Below are positions 61,250-64,000 of a stretch of DNA of 64,000 nucleotides, piece by piece. Origin of the DNA: Rhynchopus sp. YZ270_cl-10 (lineage: Eukaryota; Euglenozoa; Diplonemea; Diplonemida; Diplonemidae); contig OZ037878.1 in NCBI GenBank assembly GCA_964035575.1, positions 1,178,001 through 1,242,000 on the forward strand, in the 5' to 3' direction. The translations under genes were made by a program, and so were the position numbers. Every line of letters starts with the position of its first letter. Position 1 is the first letter of the stretch. The notes under the pieces are model-generated. The model worked only from the letters and a program-made list of their open reading frames with translations. It searched no databases and was not told where the DNA came from.

Positions 61250-62451
61250 TGGGGTGTCCCGGCGGTACCACACTAACACCCACTTACGCACACTTTCACC
61301 CCATTTCACCGATTTACACCCACTTTCACCCCATTACACCCCATTACACCCACTTACACCCCATTACGCCCCATTACACCCCATTACACATGAATTACAA
61401 CGCCTTGGTGTTTTGGTCTTTACTAAAGGGATGTGCGGACGACACCAAAAAAATTGAATTTTTTTGCGATATTTGGTGCTCCAAAAATTTGCCGGAACCG
61501 AAAATCGTGTAGTTTGGGGGTATTGAGGCCAGAAAAAATTTGTGTGAATACATGAAAATATTCCTGATAGGGTGGCATTCGGCCAAAACATCAGCTGTTT
61601 TGGTCATTTTTGCCTTGTACAGTGCTGTGTACTGTGTACTGTGTACTGTGTACTGTGTACTGTGTACTGTGTACTGTGTACTGTGTACTGTGTACTGTGT
61701 ACTGTGTACTGTGTACTGTGTACTGTGTACTGTGTACTGTGTACTGTGTACTGTGTACTGTGTACTGTGTACTGTGTACTGTGTACTGTGTACTGTGTAC
61801 TGTGTACTGTGTACTGTGTACTGTGTACTGTGTACTGTGTACTGTGTACTGTGTACTGTGTACTGTGTACTGTGTACTGTGTACTGTGTACTGTGTACTG
61901 TGTACTGTGTACTGTGTACTGTGTACTGTGTACTGTGTACTGTGTACTGTGTACTGTGTACTGTGTACTGTGTACTGTGTACTGTGTACTGTGTACTGTG
62001 TACTGTGTACTGTGTACTGTGTACTGTGTACTGTGTACTGTGTACTGTGTACTGTGTACTGTGTACTGTGTACTGTGTACTGTGTACTGTGTAGAAACGC
62101 GGTAGAAACATGGGGAATCGGTTATGTAGCCACGCCAGTAAAAATTTAACACCGGTGGCATGCTTCCCAGTACGCATAAGTGCATAGAAAAAATCGTAAA
62201 ACAACGTGTAATCTGTGGTGGTCAAAAGTGCAAAATTCCTTCGGCAATGGTCAGCCAGGCAAAATTTTGTTGCTCCACTCGCCAAAAAAAAAAATTGTTG
62301 TCACCTTTTTTGGACTTTTCGTGTTGAAAAAACGGGGGGGAAACGCAAAAAAAGCAAAAAGTTTAAATTCCCTCCATTACACTCCATTACACCCCATTAC
62401 GCCCCATTACACCCCATTACACATGAATTACGCCGTGCCCGGGACACCCCA
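61250..62451. mobile_element. TGGGGTG-type TIR element, copy 2, carrying a 7-bp satellite
   Basis: 1202 bp from TGGGGTGTCCCGGCGGTAC to GTGCCCGGGACACCCCA, flanked by TTAAA on both sides (61245-61249 and 62452-62456). Same internal order as copy 1 at 50386. The flanks joined together correspond to the uninterrupted repeat at 47264-47375 on the other strand, which supports the 5-bp duplication. Non-autonomous. Confidence 0.93.
61625..62095. repeat. 7-bp satellite (CTGTGTA)n, about 67 units
   Basis: Perfectly homogeneous array, longer than in copy 1 and without the GTCCTGT variants. The left flank TTGTACAGTGCTG and right flank GAAACATGGGGAATCGG are shared with copy 1. Confidence 0.99.
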
Positions 62452-62456
62452 TTAAA

Positions 62457-63238
62457 ATTGAACATTTTGCAGCCAAACTATGACGTGGGAAGAGTGCAAG
62501 CTTGCGCCGCAGGCGCACGGTACGCTACTTTTCTTCTTTTTCGCTATGCCGCATGCTTCCTTTTACAGTAAAATAAAAGAAAATTGTCATCTGAAAATAG
62601 AGTTCTGTGGGGGGCAAGGTGAGGGGTGGGGCTCCGCACCAAACCTGAAAATAGCCTGTAAAACTGATACATGCATTTTAGGTCCAAAATACTCATTTCT
62701 CAGCGCAAAGTGACCCCATCACAATACGCACGGACTCCGGAGAATCGGGAAAAAAAATTTTTCCTTTCGATTTTTTGTGGGCAAAAATTGGCAAAAAAAA
62801 TTTTCGCCCCCCCCCGGACCCCCCAAAAAAAGTCACCTATAAAAAAAAGTTTTTTTCCCTTAATCACGCCTAAAATAAAGTCAAAAAAATGTACTTCTAA
62901 TGTACTTCTAATGTACTTCTAATGTACCCCAAAAACCGGGTTTCGGGCCACACCAACCAGGTTTTTTTTTTTTTTTTTGGATCATATCTCATATCTGAAA
63001 ACCGTCATATCTCGAATTCGAGATATGACTTATGACCCCGCCAAACCCCTGTTTTATGAGCACCCCTGGCAAAAAGGTTTACGCTAATAATCTATTATTT
63101 AATCAGGTTCGTGAGGCAATGGCCATTTGTTTTTTGTTTTTGTTTTTGTTTTTTCTTCTGTTGTGCTTTCACCCGAGGCAAGCGGGCTCATCCGCCGAGG
63201 TCAGAGGTGCGTGCATCGAATGAAGAAAAGGTCCCCGC

Positions 63239-63271
<33 letters not shown>

Positions 63272-63275
63272 ACAC
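62457..63275. other. Repeat debris without a supported gene
   Basis: Contains GCGCCGCAGGCGC at 62504, four copies of AATGTACTTCT at about 62889-62925 (also at about 60773-60795), and near-palindromic ATATCTCATATCTG...CATATCTCGAATTCGAGATATG at 62985-63028. A 32-base A run follows at 63239-63270. Confidence 0.5.
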
Positions 63276-63340
63276 AGTGAAGATTGCACAACTGTGGCAA
63301 CACAACCGAGGCAACTACACCACTCCAATAATTTACCAGA
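63276..63340 (+). repeat. Hairpin repeat B, copy 3
   Basis: AGTGAAGATTGCACAACTGT, GGCAACACAACCGAGGCAAC, TACACCACTCCAATAATTTA, then A-rich. Repeat A follows after 14 bp. Confidence 0.8.
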
Positions 63341-63353
63341 AAAAAAAAAAGTA

Positions 63354-63400
63354 TAGTGGAGCACACTCTAGGGTGGCTACACTAATACAACCAAGTTTTC
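63354..63400 (+). repeat. Hairpin repeat A
   Basis: TAGTGGAGCACACTCTAGGG, TGGCTACACTAATACAACCA and AGTTTTC, then 14 As. Confidence 0.92.
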
Positions 63401-63846
63401 AAAAAAAAAAAAAAGGTTCACCCTCTAATCATTTTTGTTGTTTTGATTACCTAATACGAATCGTGGCTGCTTCGTGAGTAGTCCATACTCAAACAATTTT
63501 TTTTTTTTTGATTACCCTCAGTACATGAAGATCAGATACAGCAATATGACGTACCGCACAAAAGAGTCTCCCTCCAGGGTTGCACTTTAAATTGCACTTG
63601 GGCCCCTTTTGTGGTCATCCTAAAACTCTATGAAGGCCCTAAGGCTGTTTCCATACGGCGCCATCCCTCCTTTCCCCTCCTAGACCCCTTTAGACCCAAA
63701 CAGAAAATAGTCGTATGTTGAAAAAGGCGCTTGCAGTGGGAGCACTCTGTTTTGTGAGTCTCCAGGGCTGGGTCTGGTGGGATGACTCCTTTCACAGCAA
63801 CACCTTCAGGTCTCAACACTGTGTTCCCCCCCCTTCTGCGTTCACG
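63401..63846. other. Leader and spacer of the last gene
   Basis: No gene is supported. The last 45 bp are CTTCAG|GTCTCAACACTG and then a pyrimidine tract TTCCCCCCCCTTCTGCG directly before the ATG. Confidence 0.5.
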
Positions 63847-64000
63847 ATGAGCAAGACTGCCATTCTTATTGGAGGGACCGGGCAGGTTGGGAAGCACCTC
63901 ACGAGAGAATTGGTTGAGTCTGGCGCATTCAGCAAGGTACGGTCTCTTGTCCGCTCCAAACGCGAGCCTGAGTACTACGGCCTGAAGGAAGAGGGTTGTC
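63847..64000 (+). CDS. NAD(P)-binding oxidoreductase, HTATIP2/NmrA-like, N-terminal part
   Basis: The first 51 residues are inside the window, and the gene runs off the end. MSKTAILIGGTGQVGKHLTR has the G-x-x-G-x-x-G dinucleotide-binding motif of a Rossmann fold (GGTGQVG), and the following ELVESGAFSKVRSLVRSK matches the first helix and second strand of HTATIP2-type proteins (LFSKVTLIGRRK in the human protein). The reaction cannot be told from this part. Confidence 0.8.
   Translation, partial: MSKTAILIGGTGQVGKHLTRELVESGAFSKVRSLVRSKREPEYYGLKEEGC

Noticed and set aside
63899-63909. CACGAGAGA inside the last gene
   Set aside because: It lies in the conserved dinucleotide-binding region of a coding sequence, so it is probably chance and was not counted as a spacer motif.
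1-64000. CRISPR arrays, bacterial operons or ribosome binding sites
   Set aside because: No spacer-repeat pattern with unique spacers is present, and introns, carrier and GSII genes show the DNA is eukaryotic.
1-64000. Retroviral, LTR or Polinton-like elements
   Set aside because: No reverse transcriptase, integrase, capsid or long terminal repeat pattern was seen; all recognised elements are inverted-repeat or very short repeats.

Overview
The window is nuclear DNA of a eukaryote, most likely a flagellated protist. Evidence: genes with GT-AG introns (donors GTATGT, GTATGC, GTACGT), a eukaryotic type II glutamine synthetase, a mitochondrial carrier, an intron-containing hAT-like transposase, an 18S rRNA fragment, long homopolymer and polypyrimidine tracts, and several coiled-coil proteins of the kind found in flagella and basal bodies. 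All 17 host genes I can support lie on the + strand; only the transposase is on the - strand. Most start codons sit a short way after a pyrimidine tract and an AG, which looks like a 3' splice acceptor. One-strand gene arrays with acceptor-like 5' ends are typical of Euglenozoa (kinetoplastids and diplonemids), and the 18S fragment is compatible with that, but nothing here proves the assignment. Layout: 1-2.7 kb, repeat debris and the 18S fragment. 2.7-12.6 kb, a coiled-coil protein, a ubiquitin-like/leucine-rich-repeat (Ubl-LRR) protein, cobalamin-independent methionine synthase (MetE) and a CHO2-type phosphatidylethanolamine N-methyltransferase with three introns. MetE makes methionine, the precursor of the S-adenosylmethionine used by that methyltransferase and by the METTL21-like enzyme at 40.9 kb. 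12.6-16.1 kb, a complete-looking hAT-like DNA transposon. 16.1-20 kb, AT-rich spacer with short repeats. 20-45 kb, a second Ubl-LRR paralogue, a hypothetical basic protein, a citrate-type mitochondrial carrier, glutamine synthetase, a proline-rich protein, a PPR-like mitochondrial protein, two probable flagellar or cytoskeletal proteins, a PH-like coiled-coil protein, a lysine methyltransferase, a small hypothetical and a probably acylated protein. 45-63.8 kb, about 19 kb with almost no genes, packed with terminal-inverted-repeat elements, fold-backs, and 5-, 7-, 8- and 9-bp satellites. 63.85 kb to the end, the start of an NAD(P)-binding oxidoreductase gene. The observations most worth following are: (1) a run of different inverted-repeat elements at 52.6-57.7 kb joined end to end through poly-G tracts at CTA-G(n)-TAG junctions; (2) the two Ubl-LRR paralogues, identical in the Ubl part but differing in the LRR part almost only at the same two or three positions of each repeat; (3) a conserved CACGAGAGG-centred module found in most intergenic spacers, always on the coding strand; (4) a family of satellites of 5-9 bp units with one shared core, carried inside mobile elements whose 5-bp target duplications can be confirmed from uninterrupted copies in the same window. 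No retroviral, LTR or capsid-bearing element was recognised.
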